Source of the DNA: Odiellus spinosus
Lineage: Eukaryota; Arthropoda; Arachnida; Opiliones; Phalangiidae
Length of the DNA: 64,000 nucleotides
NCBI GenBank assembly: GCA_963920705.1
Contig: OY987225.1
Location: 682,001 to 746,000, forward strand
Reading direction: 5' to 3'
Numbering within the stretch: position 1 is the stretch's first letter; each line of letters begins with the position of its first letter. The notes below the pieces were generated by a model. The model made no database searches and had not been told where the DNA came from. It saw nothing but the letters and a program-made list of their open reading frames with translations. The position numbers were made by a program, and so were the translations under genes. Shown here piece after piece: positions 8,746 to 19,099 of this stretch.

Positions 8746-8855
8746 ATATTCCTTTACCGATTCCTCATCGTTTAAATAGGCAATACCAACAATTACCCAA
8801 CAGGCTCAGCCCTGGAGCAAAAACCCACAGAATTTAGAGTTGGTCGTGGCCATGG
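8746..8855 (+). repeat. 110-bp direct repeat, copy 2
   Basis: Second copy of 8444-8553, differing at about one or two positions. The 190-bp spacer contains a CCCACGTGACAACAATTTACC motif that is also the right end of an inverted-repeat element at 37991-38078, so the spacer may include a MITE fragment. Confidence 0.9.
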
Positions 8856-9037
8856 TTAAAAAGGATTAACAAGTTAAAGCGAAGAAAGGACAGGCTGATG
8901 GAAAGGTTAAAGTAAGTTAGGAAGGCAAGGTTAATGTTAGTGAGAATTAACAAATTAAAATAAGAGCGGAAAGGATAACGTTAGAGAAGACTAGGAAGTT
9001 AAACTAAGAGAGGGATGGAAAGGTTGTTTCCATAAGA
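8856..9037. other. Purine-rich spacer
   Basis: An A/G-rich stretch with a recurring (A)GGTTAA/GTTAA phrase. No gene is seen. Confidence 0.4.
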
Positions 9038-9330
9038 CTAAGCGAGGGGATAGTGACAGCAGTTAGAGTTAACTTTATTCTCCCTTTCAAAAACGAGACA
9101 AGGCTTTTTATACCTCAGTTCCGACGGACAAAAAACCTTACAATTGACGCGTATGTCATTTACCGGCAAATACTTTAATGGTGGATATGCAAATAAACTG
9201 CCTCTTTGAAGACATAACACGTAGGGGTCAAACAATAATTCCGTCATTAACGCTTAAACACAGGGTTACTTGATCACACGATGGACGCGGCACCACTTCA
9301 TTCCTTTTTATGATTTTTTTTCCCCGATAA
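9038..9330 (-). pseudogene. Decayed copy of the cysteine-rich ORF at 2698-2984
   Basis: The minus strand repeats the landmarks of the earlier gene: CGNAATTANCGNGGAAAAAAA, an AAAAAGGAATGAA run, and the YLPxNDIxVNC segment near the 3' end. The frame is broken several times between the first basic block and the CVNC-like segment, and the first CPSC-type pair has become PSC. It is a non-functional copy, showing that the gene has moved or duplicated within the window. Confidence 0.6.
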
Positions 9331-9339
9331 TTTCGCCTT

Positions 9340-9705
9340 ACAAAGCTGAATATTGGCATCGTTCAATATCAGTCAGCCCATTAGGCCCATTGACAGAATA
9401 ATCATTCTATCCGGTTTGTTACGGTTAAGAAGCATTGAGTAGTTTTTGAACTAATATTTCTGTATTTCATACGGCATTTGACCTCCCCTCCCCCCAAGGT
9501 ACAAAGCTGATTATTGGCATCGTTCAATATCAGTCAGCCCATTAGGCCCATTGACAGAATAATCATTCTATCCGGTTTGTTACGGTTATGAAGCATTGAG
9601 TAGTTTTTGAACTAATATTTCTGTATTTCATCCGGCATTTGACCTCCCCTCCCCCTAAGGTACAAAGCTGATTATTGGCATCGTTCAATGTCAGTAAGCC
9701 CATTA
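9340..9705 (+). repeat. ~160-bp satellite, short outlier block
   Basis: About two and a third units of the satellite that forms the array at 21160-22890 (CCCATTGACAGAATAATC... CCTCCCCTCCCCC... ACAAAGCTGATTATTGG). It is separated from the main array by about 11.5 kb. Confidence 0.9.
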
Positions 9706-10036
9706 CCCTTACCGAAATTTTAAAAGCTAGAAATTGATGAAACATTTAGATATTGACTGATCAGAACTATATCTCAATTACTGCTAAATATAAGGTCAAT
9801 ATATCTGTAAATAATTGTTAAATTACTGCTGAATACTTTATGAATGATGTCCCATAATTATGTTGCTCAATATCTTAGGTACATAAGTTGCTCAACTATT
9901 TATGAATGTGTATTGGACAATAAGCAATACTTATTGGTTGCTATACAATTAGTGAACGGCGAATTTCAATAATAGATTGACTTGTGCTTCCCAATAATAT
10001 ATGTGCCGTTGTTGTTCAATAATACACGGGAATTGG
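9706..10036. other. AT-rich spacer
   Basis: Low-complexity AT-rich DNA with scattered CAATAAT/TTGCTCAAT phrases that grade into the following minisatellite. No gene is seen. Confidence 0.35.
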
Positions 10037-10555
10037 CTACGCAATAGTCGACTTGTATATGTTGCCTGATAATTGAGAGAACAAGGGGTGTTTATCGTGC
10101 AATAATCGACGAACCCCCATCGCAAAACAATCGACGAACGCTAGTTGCCGCATAAAAGACGAACAGTCGTCGCCCAATAATAGGCGAGCAGTCGTCGCCC
10201 AATAATCGATGAACTCTTGTCGCGTAATAGTCGACGAACAGTCGTCTCCTAATAATCTATGAACCCACTTCCCTAAACAATCGACGAACGCTAGTCGCCC
10301 AATAATAGACGAGCATTCGTCGCCCAATAATCGATAAACGCTTGTCGCTCAACAATCGACGACCAGTTGTCGCCCAATAATCTACGAACCCACGTCCCTA
10401 AACAATCGACGAACGCTAGTTGCCCAATAATTGACGAACAGTAGTCACCCAATAATCGATAAACGCTTGTCGCTCAACAACCGACGAACCCACTTCCCAA
10501 AACAATCGACGACCAGTCGTCGCCCATTAATCAACGAACCCACTTCGTTACTCGC
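10037..10555 (+). repeat. Degenerate ~28-bp minisatellite
   Basis: Recurring core GTCGCCCAATAATCGACGAAC with many substitutions, about 18 units. It creates a chance minus-strand ORF rich in GDDCSS that I do not regard as a gene. Confidence 0.75.
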
Positions 10556-10727
10556 GTGACCTCCTGTCTCGAAGCTCAAAGACCGTAGGTCCTTACTAAT
10601 AGATTGCGCAACAATCAACTTTCAGTTTCTCTACATTATAGAGGGTATACGAAGTTGCATATCTCTATAGCACAACTGTTAGAATTCTGCAAATAATCGT
10701 CCAATATCAGTTTAGCAGATTATTTGA

Positions 10728-10870
10728 AGGGAATATAACCTGCAAGGCGTGCTTCACGAAAAACCCCGAATTTTATGGATGAGCCACCCAAACAGTGCTA
10801 AAAATACGAAGAACCGAGCGACCAATATTGGAACCCTTGTAGGGTTGGAAAAATACAGGTTATATTCCCT
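10728..10870. mobile_element. Small inverted-repeat element (MITE-like)
   Basis: AGGGAATATAACCTG at the left is matched by CAGGTTATATTCCCT at the right, bounding about 143 bp without coding capacity. Confidence 0.6.
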
Positions 10871-11024
10871 TAACCAGTAACTGAGAATCGTTTTCGTTGG
10901 ACACAATTGTTGAATCTAGCTACCGTAGTAGATATTCATACAAAAACGTAAAACTAGAAATACAAACATAAGTGTGTAACACTTAGGATAGGATATGAAA
11001 CATCTTTAATAAAAAGTACAATTC

Positions 11025-12917
11025 TTAATCTGTCTCGGAAGTTACGGATGGTTCTATGGGCGGCTTTCGGCCCGCGACCCTAATCCTTCTTTTGGCGACC
11101 GTTATACGGTTTGCTAATAGTTGGGTCAAGATAGAGTGTGTTAGTCTTTCCTTCTTGAAGTGACGTTTCAGATACACTGTAAGGTAAAAACGGCCGTCTA
11201 TGTAAGAAACCATGTGATATTATGCATATTCACGTAAAGTTAGTTTACTTTCCCTTTGACGAAAAGAAATAAACATATTTACTCATAATCACATCAATTA
11301 GCGACTGGTCAATCCCCTTCGACGTTCCCTTTCCCCTAGCACTTCTTTTAGCTAGTTCCTCGTCACTGTATTTTGTTGCGAGGATTTCTCGCACTGCTGA
11401 GGCCTGGTCCTTGGATTTAATTTTAATCTCAATTTTTTTGGGCAATGGAACCATGTACCCAGAACCTTCTACAAGCTCCACCTAAATGAAAATATCTTCG
11501 TTACTGATAACCATGTAGAGAGACTTATTAATCAATGTTATACTGCCAATTCTGGTACTGACCATTAGCTCTGTACTTGTTGAGGGTGTGGCAGACGTTG
11601 CAGGGGAAGACGATGATGGGGCAGAAGTTGACGGCTTGTATTTAAGAAAGTCTAGCAGTCTTTCCAAATACGAAATTGTGTCTTGAGAAGCTGTTGTAAA
11701 AGGTCATCGTTTTTATAAGTATACACCACAACCAAAATCACACCTACGATTTGTTAGAAAGGCACAGCGTGGACAACCGTCCAATTGATGCACGCTTTCC
11801 TCCGTTGTCACCCTCAATGTGTCTACTATATCCCTTGGGGAGCTGCCAGTCTCTTCCATTGGGTGGTTTGTTTCATGTCCCTTAGTCACGTCCATGGTTT
11901 CCGTTCCTTTTGGTAAATTTTCTTCTTGGGTCTCCTTATTCATCAGAAGATGAATATCTTCTGTGGAACTGTGCTCCTCTTCCTGTGTACAGTCTTTTTT
12001 CTGGTCATGAAAATTCTCCAAAGTCAACAGTTCTTTTTCTGCAAGACATTTCGCCTTGTTGCTCAGTTGTTTTATCTTTTTGTTTAGTTTTTTTGCTTCT
12101 TCTTTTTCTGTTTGTTTTCTTTTTGACGAACTTTGCATATCGTTTGCAGGATCGTCCGACGACCCAAAGATAAACGATTTTGACTTTGTTGTTAATTGTT
12201 TTTCCACTTCATTTTGTTTCATACGTAGTTGGTTCATATCTACAATTACATTTTATGGATATTAACGAATGCATTATATTTCCTAAATTCGTGATTTTCT
12301 GAAAACATTAAGATATGAAGCGCGATATAGGAACATGGCAGTTGACCCTTAGCTATCCTGTGGACACTATAATAACTCTTAACTAGTGGGCTTCCAAGCG
12401 TGACGCGAGAGGTAAGTGATAATGCCAAGTCGCTACTGAATTTAGAACTACTGTGGATGAGGCTAATATCGACAATCAATTTAAATGTATTAATGTTTTG
12501 AGAAAAATGACATGTTGTCCGACCTCACACTAGTCACAATCGCATTCCTTCAAATCAAAATCTACACTTCCTCAATTGGAAATTAATATTAGGACAATCG
12601 TCCCTAACAGCGCATTATAGTTGTTCCAAAGAATGAATGTACTTATGCTTATAACGTGGCATTTGAATGCTTTGGATCGTCCACTTGCACCTTTCCATTT
12701 CACTTCAGCCGTTTTCCCTTCCACCATTGATGTCGGTTCCACAAAAGATTTTTCGTCCACGATGCTTATTTTATTTTCAGCAATCCAATAAACCAACGCG
12801 TGTGGTAAAACAGGCTTAAATGACTTTCGTTGCATATCGTTTTTTTTTTTCAGTTAACACTTCTTGACTGTGCTTTTGTAACAGTTCTGCCGCGATATCT
12901 TTATCCATTTCAGCCAT
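11025..12917 (-). CDS. BEN-domain protein, five exons, with a homopolymer frame break
   Basis: Exons consistent in phase are 12917-12643, 12239-11727, 11690-11563, 11481-11283 and 11197-11025, about 428 aa. The first exon gives a MQRKSFKP...ALVYWIAENKISIV segment with VKWKG, typical of the start of many invertebrate BEN proteins. Exon 2 has a Lys/Glu-rich coiled-coil-like helix and a CPRCxxLTNRRCDFGC cluster. Exons 4-5 hold the BEN domain (AVREILATKYSDEELAKRS, then a basic helix LANRITVAKRRIRV). BEN domains bind DNA and act in chromatin; they also occur in poxviruses and other viruses. A run of 11 A at 12840-12850 (minus sense) puts the first ~28 codons out of frame with the rest; a one-base length error or a mutation would explain it. 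ATTAAA follows the stop. Confidence 0.65.
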
Positions 12918-13083
12918 GATTTAACTACGAAGTTAAAGACGCGTGAATGAAAGACGTGAATGAACTACTCCTGAAAATTTATTGCCGATTTGTTGATCAA
13001 TATTTTCCTTCCCTCACAGTAGGGCAATATAACCATGCGTTAGATAAAAAAGTAGACCAGTGCATTGATTAAAACACACGAAT

Positions 13084-13404
13084 TTAGTAGGTAGGTTTTC
13101 TTATCACCCCGCCATATTTCGACTTCGGCACTCTTAAAGGGAGGGCGAACAGTTTGTTTAACGTCGGCTCTACTATACTTTTTATCTCCTGTTTCAAGAA
13201 GTATCTCTTAAAGGGAGGGTGAAAGGGAAAATCAGCGATTTTTTTTGTCGATTCCTTTATAAAAATAAGACCTGTTTGCATTGTATAACATTTATGAAGT
13301 ATCTCCGAATTATTTAAAAATGAAAAAGGTACGGATATGGGTACAACATCAACGATCAACTCCTTGGACGCGACATATATACCACATTTCGGGCACTTAA
13401 ACAT
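13084..13404 (-). CDS. Small CPxCG protein of unknown function, inside an inverted duplication
   Basis: 106 codons from a true ATG. It starts MFKCPKCG, a rubredoxin-like knuckle, with one more Cys at HKCY; a second pair is not obvious. It ends in a Lys/Arg-rich tail. A degenerate copy in opposite orientation lies at 13688-14065, so the ORF forms one arm of an inverted duplication. It recalls the cysteine-rich proteins at 2698 and 4483 in size and style, but no convincing alignment is visible. Confidence 0.4.
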   Translation of the reverse strand: MFKCPKCGIYVASKELIVDVVPISVPFSFLNNSEILHKCYTMQTGLIFIKESTKKIADFPFHPPFKRYFLKQEIKSIVEPTLNKLFALPLRVPKSKYGGVIRKPTY

Positions 13405-13445
13405 TTTGTTTAACGCGCTATTTTAAAGATGTTAAGGTAGATCCA

Positions 13446-13646
13446 CACTAAGCGAAAGTTTCGCTGAGCCCGCTACGTTCGCCAACTACGCGGAGAAATT
13501 AGCTCGTCCGCAATAGGCAAAATTAACGCCCAGCTTCTCCAAAGATTCGCTGGAGACGCTGGGCGTTAATTTTGCCTATTGCGGACGAGCTAATTTCTCC
13601 GCGTAGTTGGCAAACGTAGCGGGCTCAGCGAAACTTTCGCTTAGTG
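13446..13646. mobile_element. Foldback element with CACTA/TAGTG ends
   Basis: A ~201-bp palindrome that begins CACTAAGCGAAAG and ends CTTTCGCTTAGTG, with arms of about 100 bp and a short loop containing TCCAAAGATTCGCTGGA. CACTA termini are the hallmark of the EnSpm/CACTA superfamily, whose transposase is encoded 0.5 kb downstream. A related end, GCGCCTAGTG, lies at 13773-13782. Confidence 0.6.
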
Positions 13647-13687
13647 TGGATCTACCTTAACATCTTTAAAATAGCGCGTTAAACAAA

Positions 13688-14065
13688 ATGTTTAAGTGCC
13701 CGAAATTTCCCCTAGTGTGGACGAAGGAATTTCTCAGCGTAAATGACGAACGTAGTGGGCTTAGCGAAACTTGCGCCTAGTGTGGATCTGCCTTACCATC
13801 TTTAAAATAGCGCGTACCACAAAATGTTTATTTGCTTGAAATGTGGGATGTCGCGTCCAAGGAGTTGATCGTTGATGTTGTACCCAAATCCGAACCTTTT
13901 TGATTTTTTAATAATTCGGAGATACTTCTTAAATGTTATACAATGCTAACAGGTCTTATTTTTAGTAAAGGAATCGATAAAAAAATCGCTGATTTACCTT
14001 TTCACCCTCCCTTTAAGAGAAACTTCTGGAAACAGGAGATAAAAATTACCCGATTCTTCACCTCA
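13688..14065 (+). pseudogene. Decayed inverted copy of the CPxCG ORF
   Basis: ATGTTTAAGTGCCCGAAATT at 13688 repeats the start of the 13084-13404 ORF, and a second start copy occurs near 13826. From 13855 to 14065 the remainder matches with many frame-breaking changes. Confidence 0.65.
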
Positions 14066-14176
14066 CCCTTCATTTAAAAAACTATATGCTCCCCCGATGA
14101 CGTCATTAAAAAAAGTGCACGATTGTATTGCTAGAGTTAGTAACTTATTCTTTTTACCAGTTCATTAGTTAAATTT

Positions 14177-16927
14177 GTGATGGCTGAAAACAATGCCCGA
14201 AAACGTACCTTGACTAAGGACCCTGTAATTCAATCTAAAAAGGGCAGAACATTAGATTCAGAGTCAAGCAATGAAAGTACTACTGATTCGAGCAGGTTCA
14301 ACGAAAGTGTCGAAGCTTTTAATTGGCACACTGGTAGTGGAACTGAAAACTCTGACTCCGATGGTGAAACGGAGTACTCGGATCCTGATAGTGAGACGTA
14401 TGACTCGGATCCTGATAGAGGAACAGATGACGGGGACTCTTCTACTGTATGTGACAGTGATACCAGTGACTCGGTACATGGAAACGCAACTTCAGATTCT
14501 GAGCCAGAAGACCTCAACGTCAATGCAGAGAATATTCGTACGTGTTCTGGAAATCGCGAAATTATCGAATCTGATTCTGACCCTGAAAGCGACGGCGGCA
14601 ACGCGGGTCATGGGGCCAATCTAAATATTGACCACGGAGAAGTCGAGGACCTTAACACAAATGAGAGCGAGGGAGAAAATAGGGACGAAATATTTATAAA
14701 CCAATCACCTCTGTACCAAAATGCACCTATATCCAAGGATGAAAGTGCAATGGCAATCATTTTGTTTTCCTTGAGGTATTCCTTAAGTGGTGAGGCGATT
14801 TCGTCCTTGTTACAATTAATTTCTTTACATATACCTAGTCCAAATGAGCTTCCGAAGACACTGTATTTCTTAAGAAAGATCTTTAAGAGCTCGATTGGAA
14901 GAACGTACATTGGATACTGTCCCTCTTGCTTTACTACTGTTAAAGAAGATGCTGTTTTGTGTAGCCTTTGTGGAAATAACTTTCGGCATAAAACCGCTAA
15001 ACATTTCGTACAATTAAGTATAAAAGACCAGTTACAATTGATGTTCTCCAGGAAAGGATTTCAAGAGCAACTTGCGCATCGTTTCAATATCAACCGGGAC
15101 AGGAATAACTTAACAGATATTTATGACGGCATCATTTATAGAACTCTATTTGTTGGTCGAGAAGACCCTAACAGTATTTCTTTCACCTGGAACACTGACG
15201 GGGTTCCGTTATTCAAAAGCAGTTCGTCTTCAATATGGCCAATATACCTAATGATTAATGAACTGCCATACCCTTTAAGAATAAAACAGGAAAACCTAAT
15301 TTTAGCTGGACTATGGGTTGACAAGAAGAAGCCCAATATGAACACCTTCTTCAAGAGCATATACAACGATTTGAACGACCTAAGACAGGGCGTTTTACTA
15401 ACACCATATGGTTCTCACGAACAAATATCAGTGAAAGGTTATTTGTTATGCGGCACTTGTGACTTGCCCGCTAAGTGCGCTGTTCTAAACATGAACCAGT
15501 TCAATGGTCGATACGGATGCTCTGTATGTAAGCAAGAGGGGCAAATCTTTCGTATAGTTAACGATGTCAACAGAGGACCGAGGGTTTATCCATTTCTAGA
15601 GTTGGACGTTGCTGGACCCAAGAGAAACCATGATGAATTTATCCGCATGGGAAGAGAAGCCTTTGACACTGGTAATGTCATATACGGTGTGCACGGTCCT
15701 TCAATAATGACACGTTATGTACCAGATGTCATAAACTGCACTGCATTCGATGTTATGCATGCGACATATTTAGGTCAAGCTCGTAAATTGGCCTCATTAT
15801 GGTTTGACAGTAGTTTCAGCACTTCCAAATTTTCCCTGTCTAAGGACACAGACGTTATCAACTCCCGTTTGTTGATGTTAAGCGTTCCCCATTTTGTGCA
15901 CCGTATCCCTCGAAGTTTAAATGATATTAAGTACTGGAAAGCAGCAGAATTTAAATATTGGCTTCTCTATTATTCCATACCGATCCTAAATGATTTAATG
16001 AAGAGCGAATACCTAAATCACCATGTGCTGCTGGTTTCATCCATTTTCTTGTTAAATCAAACTGTTGTTTCAAATGAAAATATTAATAAAGCTGAACACA
16101 TGCTTCACCAATACTGCAGAGATTTCGAGGCACTATATAGTCTACAACACATGACAGCAAATCTCCATAGCCATCTGCACGCTGCCGACTTTGTTAGATA
16201 CCTCGGTCCATTGTGGGTTTTTTCGTGTTTTCCTTTTGAGACTGTAAACGGAAAGGTATTGCGCTTGGTACATGGAACACAATATAGCCAACACCAAATT
16301 GTTACGTCCACAAGTACTATCATAAGTCTACCAATGCAGATGTACATTTTAGCCAAGGGGTCAGACATAAGTACTTATTGTGAAGAAACATGCCAAGTTG
16401 GGAGACGAGTGAAGAAAGGTTGCTCAATTAATGAGAACACTTTCGTTGTTGGAAAATTGAAGAACTATAGCATTGTGCCTTTACAAGTCAAAGTCAGCTT
16501 AATTCAACTTCACAGGGAGTTAGGCGAAGATATTTCCTTCTTCCACAGGTTAAAAAAAGGCAAATACTTATACGTTTCAAGATCATACCCAAGACCAGGA
16601 AAACATAAATCATATTGTGTCAAGTATGCTGTAAATGGCCGGGTTGGGTATGGAGATATATACTGGATGTTGCGCCACAAACCATGTTTATGTAATTTAG
16701 ACAGTTGCATTTGTGATTTCAAATATGCAATAGTTTTAAAACCCTTGCAACTCTCTCCCATGCACGTGAACAATATGCGAATTCCTCATATTATGGTGGA
16801 ATCTAATGAAGGAGGCAGGTCCTACTTGTGCATAAACACTGCAGACCTGCTTTCTCCTTGTTTTTCACTATATGTTGCCTCCAAAAGGTATATATCTTAC
16901 CCAGCTAATGATATCGATAACGAGTGA
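14177..16927 (+). CDS. CACTA/EnSpm (tnp2-type) transposase
   Basis: An intact 916-codon single-exon gene; the start is the first of two Met codons, with 'GTGATGGCTG' just before. Residues ~25-190 are acidic and low-complexity (repeated SDSD/YSDPDSE). A CPSC...CSLC zinc ribbon follows at ~250-270. The tnp2 core has its characteristic blocks: FTWNTDGVP (D341), CGTCDLPAKC (D429), FDVMHATYLG (D525), then a HLHAADFVRYLGPLWVFSCFPFE block ending at E688. D341, D429 and E688 are my candidates for the DDE catalytic triad. A second zinc-like cluster (CLCNLDSCIC) lies near 838-850. AATAAA is at about 16947. The transposase cuts and pastes elements with CACTA ends; such ends are present upstream, but I could not define the matching right end. 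Confidence 0.85.
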   Translation: MMAENNARKRTLTKDPVIQSKKGRTLDSESSNESTTDSSRFNESVEAFNWHTGSGTENSDSDGETEYSDPDSETYDSDPDRGTDDGDSSTVCDSDTSDSVHGNATSDSEPEDLNVNAENIRTCSGNREIIESDSDPESDGGNAGHGANLNIDHGEVEDLNTNESEGENRDEIFINQSPLYQNAPISKDESAMAIILFSLRYSLSGEAISSLLQLISLHIPSPNELPKTLYFLRKIFKSSIGRTYIGYCPSCFTTVKEDAVLCSLCGNNFRHKTAKHFVQLSIKDQLQLMFSRKGFQEQLAHRFNINRDRNNLTDIYDGIIYRTLFVGREDPNSISFTWNTDGVPLFKSSSSSIWPIYLMINELPYPLRIKQENLILAGLWVDKKKPNMNTFFKSIYNDLNDLRQGVLLTPYGSHEQISVKGYLLCGTCDLPAKCAVLNMNQFNGRYGCSVCKQEGQIFRIVNDVNRGPRVYPFLELDVAGPKRNHDEFIRMGREAFDTGNVIYGVHGPSIMTRYVPDVINCTAFDVMHATYLGQARKLASLWFDSSFSTSKFSLSKDTDVINSRLLMLSVPHFVHRIPRSLNDIKYWKAAEFKYWLLYYSIPILNDLMKSEYLNHHVLLVSSIFLLNQTVVSNENINKAEHMLHQYCRDFEALYSLQHMTANLHSHLHAADFVRYLGPLWVFSCFPFETVNGKVLRLVHGTQYSQHQIVTSTSTIISLPMQMYILAKGSDISTYCEETCQVGRRVKKGCSINENTFVVGKLKNYSIVPLQVKVSLIQLHRELGEDISFFHRLKKGKYLYVSRSYPRPGKHKSYCVKYAVNGRVGYGDIYWMLRHKPCLCNLDSCICDFKYAIVLKPLQLSPMHVNNMRIPHIMVESNEGGRSYLCINTADLLSPCFSLYVASKRYISYPANDIDNE

Positions 16928-16946
16928 TGTAAAAAGGTGTTCAATT

Positions 16947-16952
16947 AATAAA
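16947..16952 (+). terminator. AATAAA signal of transposase gene
   Basis: AATAAA about 20 bases after the stop codon. Confidence 0.6.
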
Positions 16953-17034
16953 TTTTATTTCTGAGCGTAATGAGAAAACTAAAGGTTTATTATTTTTAGA
17001 TTTGTTGTTTACTACAGTTTATAGATGAGCAACG

Positions 17035-18850
17035 ATATGTTAATCGGCACCAGGATATGTAAGATTGGACAGGGATATGTTAATCGGACAAGGATATGTT
17101 AATCGGGACAAGGATATGTTAATCGGGACAAGGATATGTTTATCGGGACAAGGATATGTTAATCGGGACAAGGATATGTTAATCGGGACAGGGATATGTT
17201 AATCAGGACAAGGATATGTTAATCGGGACAAGGATATGTTAATCGGGACAAGGATATGTTAATCGGGACAGGGATATGTTAATCGGACAAGGATATGTTA
17301 ATCGGGACAAGGATATGTTAATCGGGACAAGGATATGTTAATCGGGACATAGATATGTTAATCGGGACAGGGATATGTTACTCGGGACAGGGATATGTTA
17401 CTCGGGACAGGGATATGTTAATCGGGACAGGGATATGTTAATCGGGACAGGGATATGTTAATCGGGACAGGGATATGTTAATCGGGACAGGGATATGTTA
17501 ATCGGGACAAGGATATGTTAATCGGGACAGGGATATGTTAATCGGACAAGGATATGTTAATCGGACAAGGATATGTTAATCGGGACAAGGATATGTTAAT
17601 CGGGACATAGATATGTTAATCGGGACATAGATATGTTAATCGGGACAGGGATATGTTAATCGGGACAGGGATATGTTAATCGGACAAGGATATGTTAATC
17701 GGGACAAGGATATGTTAATCGGGACAAGGATATGTTAATCGGGACAGGGATATGTTAATCGGGACAAGGATATGTTAATCGGGACAAGGATATGTTAATC
17801 GGGACAAGGATATGTTAATCGGGACAAGGATATGTTAATCGGGACAAGGATATGTTAATCGGGACAAGGATATGTTAATCGGGACAAGGATATGTTAATC
17901 GGGACAAGGATATGTTAATCGGGACAAGGATATGTTAATCGGGACAGGGATATGTTAATCGGGACAGGGATATGTTAATCGGGACAGGGATATGTTAATC
18001 GGGACAGGGATATGTTAATCGGGACAGGGATATGTTAATCGGGACAAGGATATGTTAATCGGGACATAGATATGTTAATCGGGACAGGGATATGTTAATC
18101 GGGACAGGGATATGTTAATCGGGACAGGGATATGTTAATCGGACAAGGATATGTTAATCGGGACAAGGATATGTTAATCGGGACAGGGATATGTTAATCG
18201 GGACAGGGATATGTTAATCGGGACAGGGATATGTTAATCGGGACAGGGATATGTTAATCGGGACGAGGATCTGACAAGCGGGACAAGGATCTGACAAGCG
18301 GGACAAGGATATGTTAATCGGGACCAGGATACTTAACATTGGACAAGGATATGTTCATCAGGACAAGGATATGTTAATCGGGACAGGGATATGTTAATCG
18401 GGACAGGGATATGTTAATCGGGACAGGGATATGTTAATCGGGACAGGGATATGTTAATCGGGACAGGGATATGTTAATCGGGACAGGGATATGTTAATCG
18501 GGACAGGGATATGTTAATCGGGACAGGGATATGTTAATCGGGACAGGGATATGTTAATCGGGACAGGGATATGTTAATCGGGACAGGGATATGTTAATCG
18601 GGACGAGGATCTGACAAGCGGGACAAGGATCTGACAAGCGGGACAAGGATATGTTAATCGGGACCAGGATACTTAACATTGGACAAGGATATGTTCATCA
18701 GGACAAGGATATGTTAATCAGGGCAAGGGTAAGTAAGATTGGACAAAGATATGTTAATCTGGGGAAGGATATGTTAATAGGGGCAAGGATACCTTAATCG
18801 GAGCAAGGATATGTTAATCAGGATAAGGATACATAAAATTGGACAAGCAT
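17035..18850 (+). repeat. 20-bp minisatellite, ~90 units
   Basis: Unit GGGACAAGGATATGTTAATC with frequent G/A exchange (ACAGGGATATG) and occasional 19-bp units. A 3-unit variant block (GACGAGGATCTGACAAGC and following) occurs twice, near 18260 and 18600, showing a higher-order duplication of about 340 bp. The right end decays gradually. Confidence 0.95.
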
Positions 18851-19099
18851 AGGCTAATCTGGGCAATGATACGTAATTTTCAAACTCGTGTTATCTACTA
18901 AAGGTCACGTATGATATCACCGCGTGATTTTGATTCGTGTTTTAAAAACCATAAACGCACCTGTAAAACCACGTGTTACGTTGGGTGACACGTGTTCAAC
19001 GCCAAATACCGATTATACTAACACGTGTGGTTGCTACCTGAGTAAGGTGTATTACTTAAGACTAGGTCTTTGAAGACTACAAACAACATTGAACCTATC
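18851..19099. other. Spacer with repeated CACGTG-type sites
   Basis: About 230 bp between two arrays with several ACACGTG/CACGTGT motifs (for example around 18982, 18998 and 19022). No gene is seen. Confidence 0.4.

Larger units (their letters stand above)
13084..14065. repeat. Large inverted duplication with near-perfect inner arms
   Basis: The plus strand from about 13558 to 14065 is the reverse complement of about 13545 back to 13130. The inner ~155 bp of each arm (about 13390-13545 and 13558-13712) are almost identical; the outer parts have diverged more. The right arm also has an extra copy of the TAGTGTGGATCT... AAAATGTTT stretch at 13740-13830. Confidence 0.85.
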
